DNA of 64,000 bases, from positions 1,612,001 to 1,676,000 of the forward strand of contig CAVPRI010000002.1 of the NCBI GenBank assembly GCA_963707835.1. The letters are read 5' to 3'. The notes below the pieces were generated by a model that searched no databases, had not been told where the DNA came from, and saw nothing but the letters and a program-made list of their open reading frames with translations. The number at the start of each line of letters is the position of its first letter. Position 1 is the stretch's first letter. Source of the stretch: Bog-473 sp963707835 (GTDB taxonomy: Bacteria > Actinomycetota > Acidimicrobiia > Acidimicrobiales > RAAP-2). Made by a program: the position numbers and the translations under genes. Below are positions 25,407-34,977 of this stretch, in pieces.

Positions 25407-25903
25407 TAGCCCGAGTGGATGTACACGCAGGGGACGCCGGCCTCCACGAACATCGCGTGGTTGGACGGATCGTCCTCGAAGGCCAGGCGCAGGTCGAACC
25501 CGTGCACCCTGAGATCGGCCACGGTGTCGCGCTTGAACCCGGTCACCCTCCCGTAGTCGCCGTGGTCGCGCATGACCAGCAGGTCCCAACGGAGCCCGTA
25601 GCGCTGCAGCCAGGCCAACGTCTGGGGTCGCACCCGCAGCGGCCGCCCGGTCAACAGGATCACGGCGAGCGACGGGTCGAGCAGCTCGAGCAGGCGGGCG
25701 ATCTCGTCGATGACCGGATCGTCTCCGCAGGCCTCGAAGAAGGCGGTCCAGTCCCGCCGGCCGCGCTCGAGGTAGTGCTGCCGGCCGGCGGCGTCGGAGA
25801 GCACGCCGTCGATGTCGAACACCACCGCCTGGCCCACGGCTTCGCCGGGCGCCACGCGCCAGGTCCAATTCTCGTGGTCCTGGTGAGCGGGAGTCCCTGG
25901 CAC
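25397..25903 (-). CDS. HAD-superfamily phosphatase-like protein
   Basis: Small HAD-fold hydrolase, 168 residues, without a large cap domain. Motif I is VVFDIDGVLSDAAG (both catalytic Asp), motif II is LLTGRPLRVRPQT, a Lys (GFKRDTV) may serve motif III, and motif IV is LAFEDDPSNHAMF with the acidic pair. This pattern resembles the polynucleotide-kinase 3'-phosphatase and acid-phosphatase-like HAD groups. GTG 25903 is the first start in frame. Transcription diverges from the phosphoesterase/LPG-synthase gene over 68 bp. The substrate is unknown. Confidence 0.8.
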   Translation of the reverse strand: MPGTPAHQDHENWTWRVAPGEAVGQAVVFDIDGVLSDAAGRQHYLERGRRDWTAFFEACGDDPVIDEIARLLELLDPSLAVILLTGRPLRVRPQTLAWLQRYGLRWDLLVMRDHGDYGRVTGFKRDTVADLRVHGFDLRLAFEDDPSNHAMFVEAGVPCVYIHSGYYE

Positions 25904-25928
25904 GAGGGCGAAGCCTAACGGCGGCGAA

Positions 25929-25962
25929 TCCTCCTGAAGGAGGAGCCACCGGCCAGGCCGGA
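25929..25962 (+). other. Two adjacent inverted repeats in the leader of the next gene
   Basis: TCCTCC-TGAA-GGAGGA (25929-25944) forms a 6-bp stem with a tetraloop. CCGGCCAGGCCGG follows at about 25950-25962, directly before the GGAGGTGA ribosome-binding site. The second repeat would partly occlude the binding site if folded, so a translational effect is possible but is inference only. Confidence 0.4.
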
Positions 25963-25971
25963 GGTGAGAGC

Positions 25972-28900
25972 ATGGGACCCGGCATGGGTGCAGTCGTGGA
26001 CACGGGGGTGGCCTCGCATCTCGTCCGGGTGCCCCTGGGGCGCCGGGTCGAGGTGATCAGCGACCTCCTGGTGCCCCCCGATCCCACCGACAGCTCCCGG
26101 GCCACCTGCCGCGACATCGCCCAGCGGCTCGAGGAATGGGAAGGGCCGGGCATCGTCGTCGTCTGCGGCCGCCTGGTGGCCCCCGAGTGCGCCGGCGGCG
26201 CCGGGCCGGTCGGGGCCCTGGCTGCCCACCCTGTGCTCGGCGCCGCGCTGGCCGCCTTCGCCTCGCGAGCCAACTCCAGTGTGCTCGCCGTCCTGGGTCC
26301 CGACGAGCGCGACACCGACCTCGTCGGCGCGCTCGAGCGCTGCGGCGTGATCGTGCACGCCGCGGTGGACCTGGCCTGCGAGACCGGCGCCGGCACCCGG
26401 ACCGTGCTCGTGCGCTCCGGGACGTTCGCTGGTGACGTCAATCCTCCCGCCGAGATCGCCCCCCAGGAGACGACCGGCCGTGGCTGATCGGCATGGAGCG
26501 CCTCGACGATCCCCGGCTGGCCCGGCGGTTCGTGACGTCGCGACTCCTCTACCGCCGGCTGCGCCGTTACCTGTGGGCGCCGCCGCTCCTGCTCGCCGCC
26601 ATTGCCCTGTTGCTCCGCGTCGACTTCGTCATCGACGGCCTCGGGCGGATCTTCCGTTCCCCGGGACAGCAGAGCGCACTGCAGCGCGCCTACGACGCCA
26701 CCTGGTTCTCCCGCTTCGTCGTCACCGTGGTGATCGCCGTGGCGCTGCTGGTCGTGCTGGCCGTGGTGGTCGCCGTCACCTCGCGCGGCATCTGGCGCGC
26801 CCTCGGAGGAGAGTCCCTGCCCTCCCCTTGGGCGAGCGGCCCCTCGGGGACGCGCCCCATCGCGCACGCCCAGCTCGAGATCGCTGGCGAGGACGCCCTC
26901 GACGTGACCCGGGCCGCGGTGGCAGCGGGTGCGGCCGGGGTCATCGCCGGGGGCGCGCTCATGCCCGAGCTGTCCCACCTCGACGTCGGCTTCTTCGCCT
27001 GCCCGGGAGCGACCTCCGAGGTTGTCCACGAGCACCGCGGTCGCTTCGGACTGCCCCCGACGTTCCTCCACCACCGCCAGCAGTCGACCCTCGAGATCGA
27101 GACCGGCGCCGACCTGCACGTGCGCCTCAACCTGGCGGAGATCGACCTGCCCACGGCCACTCTCGGCGAACGGCTGGTGACCTCGGACATCGTGATCAAA
27201 GGACGGTCGCGGGCGGCCGAGGTCCACCCCGAACTGGTGGCCAGCTGGCCCGGCGGCGCGTCGTGGCCGCCGGCCCCCGAGGTGGCGGCCGACCACATTC
27301 GGGTACGCCGGATCCGGCGCCTGGCCGCGGCCTCCCTCTTCGTGGCGGGTGCCATCGACCTGCTGTCGTCGGTGACCGCACCGCTACGGACCCACCTGCA
27401 CCTGATCGCCGAGTACCTGCCCGTCACCGTGGTGCAGGCGGCCGGGGCCCTCACCGCCATCGCCGGCATCGGGATGATCATGCTCTCGCGAGGGGTTCGA
27501 CGCGGCCAGCGCCGCTCCTGGGTGGTCGCCGTCGCGCTCTTGAGCGCGTCGTTGGGCCTGCATCTGGTGCACGCGGCCGACGTCATCACCCTGCTGGTGT
27601 GCGCCGGCGTGCTCACGCTGCTCATCGTCGAGCGCGAGCAGTTCCGTGCCCAGGCCGAGCGAGACACGGTGCTGACCGCGCTGGCCATCTTGGCTCTGGG
27701 CGGGATCCTGGCCACCCTCGGAGGATTCGCCACCGTCGAGGTGAGCGGGCGCGTCCACCACCACCACCACCTGCCGGCCTGGCCCGACGTGCTGGCGGGT
27801 TCGGCCGAGCGGCTGGTCGGGGTGCGGTGGGTGACGTTCCCGACGGGCATCGACCGCTTCGTCTCGGTCAGCCTGCTGGCTGCCGGGATCAGCCTGATCG
27901 TGGTGGCGCTCTTCCTCCTGACCCGCCCGGTCGTCGACCGGCGCCTCTCGTCGGGCCGCGCCACGGTAGGCCGGCGTGCCGCCGAGCTCCGTGCCCGCGA
28001 CATCGTCCGCCGGCACGGGACCGGCACCCTCGACTACTTCGCTCTGCGCGACGACAAGCAGTGGTTCTTCCATCGCGACTCGCTCGTCGCGTACGCCATC
28101 TTCGGGGGCGTGTGCCTGGTCTCGCCCGACCCGATCGGCCCGTTCTCCGAGCGGGCCCACGTCTGGGACGCCTTCCGCCGGCACGTCGACCGCCACGGTT
28201 GGAGCCTCGGCGTGATGGGGGCCGGCGAGGAGTGGCTCCCCACGTACCAGGCGTCGGGGATGCGCTTTCTCTACCTCGGCGACGAGGCGGTGGTCGACGT
28301 GCGCGAGTTCTCCCTCGACGGTGGCAAGATGAAGGGGCTCCGCCAAGCGGTCAACCGGGTGGCCCGCTACGGCTACACCGTCCGTTTCCTCGACCCGGCC
28401 CACCTCGAGCCGACCGACGCGGCACGCCTGGCCGAGCTCATGGCCAAGAGCCGGCGCGGCGAGCAGGAGCGCGGCTTCTCCATGATGCTCGGCCGCCTCT
28501 TCGACGCACGCGACACCGGACTCCTGCTCACGTTGGTCGAGGGCCCCGACAACGACGCCGGTGTCGATGTGTCAGTTCGTCCCGTCCCCGGCCATCGGCG
28601 GGTTCTCGCTCGACCTCATGCGTCGCGACCCGGGCGAACACCCCAACGGCCTGCTCGACTTCGCCCTGTGCTCCACCATCTCGCACCTGCGCGAGCAGGG
28701 CATGCGGGGCCTCAGCCTCAACTTCGCCGCCTTCCGTTCCATCCTCGAGGGCGACGAGACCGACGGGGTGACCCAGCGGGTGGAGCGCTGGGCGCTCAAG
28801 CGCCTGTCGGGCATCCTGCAGATCGAGACGCTCTGGCGCTTCAACGCCAAGTACGAGCCGCGGTGGCTGCCGCGCTACATCGTCTTCGACTCGGCCGAGC

Positions 28901-29091
28901 AGTTCGTCCCCGTGGTGGCCCAGATCCTCCGCGCCGAATCGCTGACCGAGGTCCCGGTCATCGGGCGCCTGCTCACCACGGCATCCGCCAAGCGGGCCGG
29001 TCCCGCCGTGCCCGAAGAGGTGGTGGCCGCCATGGAGCAGCGCCCCGGCGGCGAGCGGGTCGAGCCACCCGTCACCCGGAGCAGCGCCTGA
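25972..29091 (+). CDS. Membrane protein: degenerate metallophosphoesterase domain + lysyl-phosphatidylglycerol synthase (DUF2156) domain, frame broken twice
   Basis: Large protein of about 1,040 residues if restored. The N-terminal region (VEVISDLL, IVVVCGRLV, LAVLGPDERD) and a later stretch (AGGALMPELSHLDVGFFACPG) align by eye with a calcineurin-like phosphoesterase, but every metal motif is altered: SDLL for DxH, GRLV for GDxxE, GPDE for GNHD, GGAL for GHTH. Two membrane helices (about 26570-26770) interrupt this domain. A set of helices (27320-27930) and a C-terminal DUF2156 domain follow, with YFALRDDKQWFFH, GGKMKGLRQAVNRVARYG and NFAAFRSILEG, as in MprF/LysX-type aminoacyl-lipid synthases. 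Breaks lie near 26470-26487 (stop after TTGRG) and near 28553-28565. ATG 25972 follows GGAGGTGA. The role inferred is lipid aminoacylation in the membrane. Confidence 0.75.
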
Positions 29092-29167
29092 CAGGCCCGA
29101 GGTCCCGGGGCGCCGGATGCCAAGATGGCGGCTCGGAACTCGATCGCGAGAAGGAGCACCGCACGCC

Positions 29168-30570
29168 GTGACGTCGGACCAGGCCGGCAGGGCACCCGTG
29201 ACGACACCCACACCGGTGGCGGCCCGACACGACCTGGCCGCCACCGCGCTGGAGCGCCGTGAAGCAGGACGCCAGTCCCGGGTGCTGGCGCCACGCGAGG
29301 TCATCGGGGAGTGGGACGAGGACGCCCGCGGGCACGACCCCATCGCCACAATCGACGCGCAGAACGGCATCCGGGTGCCCGAACTGGTTGCCCTGCGCCA
29401 CCAACGCATGGCGCTGTCCCCGTGGAACTTCTACCGCGGTGCCGCCGCTGTCATGGCAGCCGATCTCGCCTCGCGTCCGCACAGTCGCCTGGAGGTCCAG
29501 CTCTGCGGTGACGCGCACATCTTGAACTTCGGGCTGTGGGCGACGCCCGAGCGCAACCTCAACTTCGACCTGCGCGATTTCGACGAGACGCTGCCCGGAC
29601 CATTCGAGTGGGACGTCGCCCGCCTGGCGGCCAGCATCGTGGTGGCGGCCCGGGCCAACGCGGTCAAGCCGGCCAGGGCCGACGCCGCGGTGACGTCAGC
29701 GGTCGACGCCTACCGGGCTCGGATGCGCCACTACGCCACCCTGCCGGAGATCGACATCTGGTACGACGGCATGAAGGCCGAGGACTTCGTCGACTTCTTC
29801 GAGCCGGCCGACCGCGATGAGGTCAACGTGGTGATCGAGAAGGGGCGCAAGAAGAAGACGAGCCGGGGTGCCTTCACCAAGCTGGCCACCGAGGCGCACG
29901 GCCGCCCTCGCATCACCACCCAGCCCCCCTGCGGGTCACCATCGACGACGACGAGCAGGGCGACATCATCGACTACCTCCTCGGGAGCTATCGCGCCACG
30001 CTCCAGGAGGACCGGCGCACGCTCTTCGACCGCTTCACCCCCGTCGACGTGGTCCGCCAGGTGGTCGGGGTGGGCAGCGTGGGCATGATCGTCTATCTGG
30101 TGCTCTTCACCGGGCGCTCCGGAGCCGATCCCCTCTTCCTGCAGTGCAAGCAGGCCGGGCCCTCGGTCTACGAGTCGCACACCTACCCCAGCACCCACGC
30201 CAACCACGGCGAGCGCGTGATCGCCGGCAAGCGCATGGTGCAGAGCGCCACCGACATCTTCGTGGGGTGGGGCTCCCTCGGGGGCCGCGACTTCTACATG
30301 CGCCAGTACCGCGACATGAAGATCATCCCGACCACTGACCTCGTCGCGCCGGTGCTGGCCCGTTTCTCCACGGCGTGCGGCACCGCGCTCGCTCGCGCCC
30401 ATGCACGCTCGGGGGACCCGGTGGCCATCGACGCCTACATGGGCAAGGGCGAGACCTTCACCAGAGCCATGCGCTCCTTCGCCCGCCACTACGCCGACCA
30501 GACCGAGCGCGATCATGCCCGGCTCGCCTCCGCCATCCGGCGGGGCCGAGTGGAGGGCCCCACCGAGTAG
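29168..30570 (+). CDS. DUF2252 family protein, frame broken once
   Basis: About 467 residues, related to the DUF2252 family, whose fold resembles aminoglycoside-phosphotransferase-like kinases; the function is unestablished. Family landmarks are MALSPWNFYRGAA, LCGDAHILNFGLWATPERN, FDLRDFDETLPGPFEWDVARLAAS and, in the second frame, VVGVGSVGMIVYLVLF and MRQYRDMKII. The GDxHxxNFG and DFDE motifs recall kinase-like catalytic and metal-binding residues. The frame changes at a run of six C near 29923-29931, where PPLRVTIDDDEQGDII should follow. GTG 29168 is preceded by GAAGGAG. It lies 76 nt after the LPG-synthase gene in the same direction and may share its transcript. Confidence 0.85.
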
Positions 30571-30579
30571 ACCGGGTTG

Positions 30580-31605
30580 GTGGACGCCAGTCGAATCCGC
30601 TCGCTCCTGCGCCGGCCCATCGTGGTCGCGCCGATGGCCGGCGGTCCCTCCACGCCGGCGCTGGTCGCCGCGGCCGCCGACGCCGGGGCCATCGGGTTCC
30701 TGGCCGCGGGGTACAAGTCGGCCGCGGCCATGAAGGCCGAGATCGACGCCGTCCGCTCGGCGACCGCCCAGCCGTTCGGTGTCAACCTCTTCGTGCCCGG
30801 GACCCCGGCCGAACGGTTCGAGCGCGTGGCGACGTACCTGGCCTCGCTGACCGACGAAGCTCGGGAGCTCGGCGCGGGCCTGGGCGAACCGGTCTGGGAC
30901 GACGACGAGTGGGGCCCCAAGCTCGACACCGTGCTGCACAGCCCCCCACCGCTGGTCAGCTTCACGTTCGGCTGCCCGGCGCCCGGGACGGTCGAGGCCC
31001 TCCGCGCCGCGGGAACGGTCGTGGCCATCACGGTGACGTCCGCCCAGGAGGCCAGGCTGGCCACGGACACCGGAGCCGACTGCCTGTGTGTCCAGGGCCC
31101 CGAGGCCGGCGCCCATCGGGGCACGTTCGCCAACCACGGGGACATCGATCCCGGACCCGATGTGCGGGCCCTCATCGACGAGGTCGCCTCGGTGACCCAC
31201 CTGCCCCAGATCGCCGCCGGGGGGATCATGACCTCCTCGGACGTGGCGGCGGTGCTCCAGGCGGGCGCCGTGGCGGCGCAGTGCGGAACGGCGTTCCTGC
31301 GCACCCCCGAGTCCGGGGCCCACCCTCTCCACAAGGCGGCGCTCGCCGACCCCCAGTTCACCTCGACCGGGATCACCCGGTCGTTCAGTGGCCGCCCGGC
31401 GCGCGGATTGGTCAACCGGTTCATGCGCGAGCACGCCGATGCGCCGGCGGCGTACCCGGAGATCAACAACGCCACCAGGCCGCTGCGGTCGAGGGCGGGG
31501 GCGGTGGGCGACGTCGAGCGCATGAGCCTGTGGGCGGGCGTCGGCTTCAGGCAGGCGGGCGAGCGGCCGACGGCGCAGGTCGTCGAGCTCCTGTCACCTC
31601 GGTAG
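30580..31605 (+). CDS. Nitronate monooxygenase (2-nitropropane dioxygenase family)
   Basis: FMN-dependent TIM-barrel oxygenase, 341 residues, that detoxifies alkyl nitronates such as propionate-3-nitronate. The N-terminus IVVAPMAGGPSTPALVAAAA contains the conserved AP(M)AGGP. The middle carries VSFTFGCPAP, and the phosphate-binding region includes CVQGPEAGAHRG (conserved His) and LPQIAAGGIMTSSDVAAVLQAGA followed by CGTAFLRTPES. These match class I enzymes. GTG 30580 is chosen; TTG 30577 is immediately upstream. The gene starts 9 nt after the DUF2252 stop and ends against the nuo operon. Confidence 0.92.
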   Translation: MDASRIRSLLRRPIVVAPMAGGPSTPALVAAAADAGAIGFLAAGYKSAAAMKAEIDAVRSATAQPFGVNLFVPGTPAERFERVATYLASLTDEARELGAGLGEPVWDDDEWGPKLDTVLHSPPPLVSFTFGCPAPGTVEALRAAGTVVAITVTSAQEARLATDTGADCLCVQGPEAGAHRGTFANHGDIDPGPDVRALIDEVASVTHLPQIAAGGIMTSSDVAAVLQAGAVAAQCGTAFLRTPESGAHPLHKAALADPQFTSTGITRSFSGRPARGLVNRFMREHADAPAAYPEINNATRPLRSRAGAVGDVERMSLWAGVGFRQAGERPTAQVVELLSPR

Positions 31606-31622
31606 CGGGACCAGCCCCGATT

Positions 31623-31644
31623 TCGCGGCACCCGAGCGCCGCGA
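31623..31644. terminator. Hairpin between nitronate monooxygenase and nuoN
   Basis: TCGCGGC / GCCGCGA (31623-31629 and 31638-31644) with an 8-nt loop lies in the 61-bp space where two transcription units converge. The strong GC stem fits a bidirectional terminator. There is no T-tract. Confidence 0.55.
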
Positions 31645-31666
31645 TCACGCCGGCCCGGCCCCCGGT

Positions 31667-33436
31667 TCAGTGCGGCAGGAACAGCAGGGTGGCCTGGTGC
31701 GCGAAGTCGATCAGCGGCTGTGGCCAGACGCCGAACAGCACCGTCACGCCGGTGCACAGCGCGATGGCCAGTGTGCTGAGCACGGGCACGGGCACGGGCA
31801 CCGCGTCGGGAGCGCCCGTGTCCTCGCCCGCCTCCTCCGTCGCCGCTCCGGGCCCGGTCGCCTCGTCGGCCAGCAGGATCTGCTCGTTGAGCGTGGTGAC
31901 CGAACCGGCCACCGACGACGCCGTGGCCCAGGGCAGCCCGCCCTCGCCCCCGCTGTCCCCCTCGCCGGTACCGGCCGGCGAGGTCAGCTCGATCGTGCTG
32001 CCCCCCACCATGGCATCACCGGATCCCAGCGCAGCGGAGCCCGAGGTGCCGCCCTCGACCTCGCCCAACCCGCCACCGGCGTACATGAGGACCGCCACCC
32101 GCAGGTAGAAGTAGGCGGCCACCACGGCGGTGACCATGGCGATCGCCCCCAGGGGGACGTAGCCGGCGTCGATCACGGCGAACACCACCTGCACCTTGGC
32201 CCACAGCCCGGTGGTGAACGGGGCGCCGGCCTGGGCCAGCAGCAGCACGGCAAAGGCCAGCGCCAGCACCGGCTGGCGCCCCGCCAGGCCGCGGTAGCGC
32301 GCGATGTCGTGGTCGCCGTCGCCCCGGCGTCCGAGCACGGTCACCACGGCGAAGCTGCCGACCGACATGAACATGTAGGCGAACAGGTAGTAGAGCGAGG
32401 CGCTGACCCCGCGAGCCGTGCCGGCCACCACGCCGAGGAGGATGAACCCGGCATGGTTGATGGAGGAGTAGGCCAGCATGCGCTTGACGTCGCGCTGGCG
32501 CAGGGCCACGAACGCGCCCAGGACGAGCGACAGCACGGCCAACCCGTAGGCCACGGGCCGCCAGTCGCTGGTCACCACCCCGAACGAGGAGAGCAGCACC
32601 CGCAGCATGGCAGCGAAGGCGCCGGCTTTGGCCACCGCCGCCATGAACCCGGTCACCGGTGAGGGTGACCCCTGGTAGACGTCGGGCGTCCACATGTGGA
32701 ACGGCACCGCCGCCACCTTGAAGGCGAAGCCGACCAGCATCAAGGAGAGGCCGGCGAGCAACAGCCCGTTGGTCAGCACGGCGTTCTTCGAGAGGAAGTC
32801 GGCGATCTGGGTCAGGTTGGTCGATCCCGTCGCCCCGTAGGTCAACGCGATGCCGTAGACGAAGATGGCCGAGGAGAAGCCGCCGAGGATGAAGTACTTG
32901 AGCGCGGCCTCTCCCGAGGCGGCCCGTCGGTAGTTGAACGAGGCCAGCACGTAGAGGGCGATGGAGAGGATCTCGAGGCCCAAGAAGACCACGATGAGGT
33001 CGTTGGCCATACCCATGATCATGGCGCCGGCAGCCGAGACCATGGCCAGCACGTGGAACTCGGCTCCCTGGATGCCCTCGCGGCGCAGGTAGCCGTCGGC
33101 CACCAGGCCGCTCAAGAGCATGGCCACGGCCACCAGCACGGTGATGAGGACGCTGAAGCCGTCCATCACCACGGCCTTGGCCACGTAGGTGTGCGCACCG
33201 TGGTTCTGCACGTCGACCCACTGCCACAGGGCCACGCCGAGCGCGCTGCCCGAGATCACCACGGTGGCGATGGTGCTGACGGTGACCCGGAGCGGTCGCC
33301 GGACCAGTGAGGCCACGGCCAGGAGGATGACGGCGCCGCCGATCATGATGATGGGCGGCAGGATGGCCAGCCAGCGCACCGGCGGGACCGAGATGGAGCC
33401 CGAGGACGAGCCCGTGGCGAGCAGGGTGGCGATCAC
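31667..33436 (-). CDS. nuoN: NADH-quinone oxidoreductase subunit N
   Basis: Antiporter-like proton-pumping subunit of complex I, 589 residues. Core landmarks are LALYVLASFN, the conserved Lys/His helices around RAASGEAALKYFILGG, and KRMLAYSSINHAGF. The protein is about 100 residues longer than the usual form. An unusual linker rich in Gly, Ser, Glu and Thr (residues about 452-550) interrupts the C-terminal part, before the last helix LSTLAIALCTGVTVLFGVWP. It includes VPVPVPV encoded by GGGCAC repeats. GTG 33436 overlaps the nuoM stop. It is the last gene of the operon. Confidence 0.95.
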   Translation of the reverse strand: MIATLLATGSSSGSISVPPVRWLAILPPIIMIGGAVILLAVASLVRRPLRVTVSTIATVVISGSALGVALWQWVDVQNHGAHTYVAKAVVMDGFSVLITVLVAVAMLLSGLVADGYLRREGIQGAEFHVLAMVSAAGAMIMGMANDLIVVFLGLEILSIALYVLASFNYRRAASGEAALKYFILGGFSSAIFVYGIALTYGATGSTNLTQIADFLSKNAVLTNGLLLAGLSLMLVGFAFKVAAVPFHMWTPDVYQGSPSPVTGFMAAVAKAGAFAAMLRVLLSSFGVVTSDWRPVAYGLAVLSLVLGAFVALRQRDVKRMLAYSSINHAGFILLGVVAGTARGVSASLYYLFAYMFMSVGSFAVVTVLGRRGDGDHDIARYRGLAGRQPVLALAFAVLLLAQAGAPFTTGLWAKVQVVFAVIDAGYVPLGAIAMVTAVVAAYFYLRVAVLMYAGGGLGEVEGGTSGSAALGSGDAMVGGSTIELTSPAGTGEGDSGGEGGLPWATASSVAGSVTTLNEQILLADEATGPGAATEEAGEDTGAPDAVPVPVPVLSTLAIALCTGVTVLFGVWPQPLIDFAHQATLLFLPH

Positions 33437-34977
33437 TTGACGCCCTCCGTTCCCTTCACGGCCACCGACGGCTGGGTGGGATGGCCGGTAACGGTCTCGA
33501 CGTGGGCGATCAGCTGGTTCACCGACGGGTTGATGCGGTCGAGCACCGGCTTGGGGTAGACCCCGAGGAAGACGATGAGGATGATCAGCGGCGCCATGAT
33601 CACCCGCTCCAGCGTGACCAGGTCCCGGGTCTTGGCATCGGCCTCGCGAGGCTCGCCGTGGAAGACCTGCTGATAGGCCCAGAGCAGGTAGATGGCGGCC
33701 ACGATCACGCCCAGGACGGCCACCACCGCCCACCAACGGTGGGTCAGGAAGGTGCCCGAGAGCACCAGGAACTCGCTCACGAAGCCGTTGAGGCCGGGGA
33801 CCCCGATGGAGGCCAGCATGACCACGGTGAACACGGCCGCCATGACCGGAGCCGCCTTCTGCAGCCCGCGCAGCTCGCCGGTCTGCCAGGTGCCACGCCG
33901 CTCGTAGATGAAGCCGATCAGGATGAACAGCGCGGCGACGATGAGGCCGTGGTTGAGCATCAACAGCACGCCGCCGGCCAGTCCCTGGGTGCTCAGCGCC
34001 ACGGTGCCGAGGGCGATGAACCCGATCTGGGCCAGCGAGGAGTAGGCCACCAGTCGCTTCAGGTCGCGCTGCGCACAGGCCACGACTGCGCCGTACACGA
34101 TGCCGATGACGGCCAGGGTCAGGATCAGCGGGGCCAGCGTGCGGGTCGCCTGGGGGAACAGGCTCAGGTCGAAGCGGATGATCCCGTAGGTGCCCAGCTT
34201 GGCCAGCACGGCCGAGAGCATCACCGAGCCCTCCTCGGGTGCCTCGGTGTAGGCGTCGGGGGACCAGGTGTGGAAGGGGAACAGGGGCGCCTTGACGGCG
34301 AAGGCCGACGTGAAGGCCAAGAAGAGCAGCACGCCCTCGGTGCCGGTCAGGTGGGTGTGCATCAACGGCACCAGCGAGAAGGTGAGCACGTGGGTCTGGG
34401 ACTGGTGGATGAAGGCCAGGGCCAGGATGCCCACCAGGAGGAAGGCCGAGCCGAGGAAGGTGTAGAGGAAGAACTTCAGCGCCGCGTAGGCCCGCCGCTG
34501 GTGGCCCCATCCGGCGATGATGAAGTACGACGGCACCAAGGTGAGCTCGAAGAAGAAGAAGAAGACCAACAGGTCGAGGGAGAGGAAGCTCCCCATCACG
34601 GCCGCCTCGAGCAGGAGGATCCAGGCGAAGTAGACCCGCGGGTTGCTCCGGTTGCGGCCGAGCACGATGGCGAGGGGGAACAACACGGCGGTGAGCAGCA
34701 CCAGGAAGATCGAGATGCCGTCGACGCCGAGGAACCAGCGCACCCCCAGGCTGCTGCCCGTGTAGGTGTGGTCGGAGACCAGCTGGAATCCGCCGTCGTG
34801 GACCTTCATGGTCACCAGGGCGGCGATGGCGAAGCCCAGGGTCACCAGCGACGTGATCAGGGCCAGCGCATAGGTGAGCTCGCGGGGAAAGCGCCGGTCG
34901 AGGCCGAGCAGGCCCAGCAGGGCCGCGCCGGCCGCCGGGAGCAGGATCAGCAGGGTCAGGAAGGGGACGACGTGCAT
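33433..34977 (-). CDS. nuoM: NADH-quinone oxidoreductase subunit M
   Basis: Antiporter-like subunit of the complex I membrane arm, 514 residues and about 14 helices. Conserved features are LGVRWFLGVDGISIFLVLLT, the Glu-bearing helix with ELTLVPSYFIIAGWG, FHTWSPDAYTEAPEEGSVML and KRLVAYSSLAQIGFIALG. ATG 34977 overlaps the nuoL stop by one base (TGATG). It pumps protons together with NuoL and NuoN. Confidence 0.96.
   Translation of the reverse strand: MHVVPFLTLLILLPAAGAALLGLLGLDRRFPRELTYALALITSLVTLGFAIAALVTMKVHDGGFQLVSDHTYTGSSLGVRWFLGVDGISIFLVLLTAVLFPLAIVLGRNRSNPRVYFAWILLLEAAVMGSFLSLDLLVFFFFFELTLVPSYFIIAGWGHQRRAYAALKFFLYTFLGSAFLLVGILALAFIHQSQTHVLTFSLVPLMHTHLTGTEGVLLFLAFTSAFAVKAPLFPFHTWSPDAYTEAPEEGSVMLSAVLAKLGTYGIIRFDLSLFPQATRTLAPLILTLAVIGIVYGAVVACAQRDLKRLVAYSSLAQIGFIALGTVALSTQGLAGGVLLMLNHGLIVAALFILIGFIYERRGTWQTGELRGLQKAAPVMAAVFTVVMLASIGVPGLNGFVSEFLVLSGTFLTHRWWAVVAVLGVIVAAIYLLWAYQQVFHGEPREADAKTRDLVTLERVIMAPLIILIVFLGVYPKPVLDRINPSVNQLIAHVETVTGHPTQPSVAVKGTEGVK

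Noticed and set aside
23532..27296. 1254-codon minus-strand open frame across hemY, lnt, the HAD gene and the LPG-synthase gene
   Set aside because: Composition is that of a GC-frame shadow; it crosses several real genes and has no motif or ribosome-binding site.
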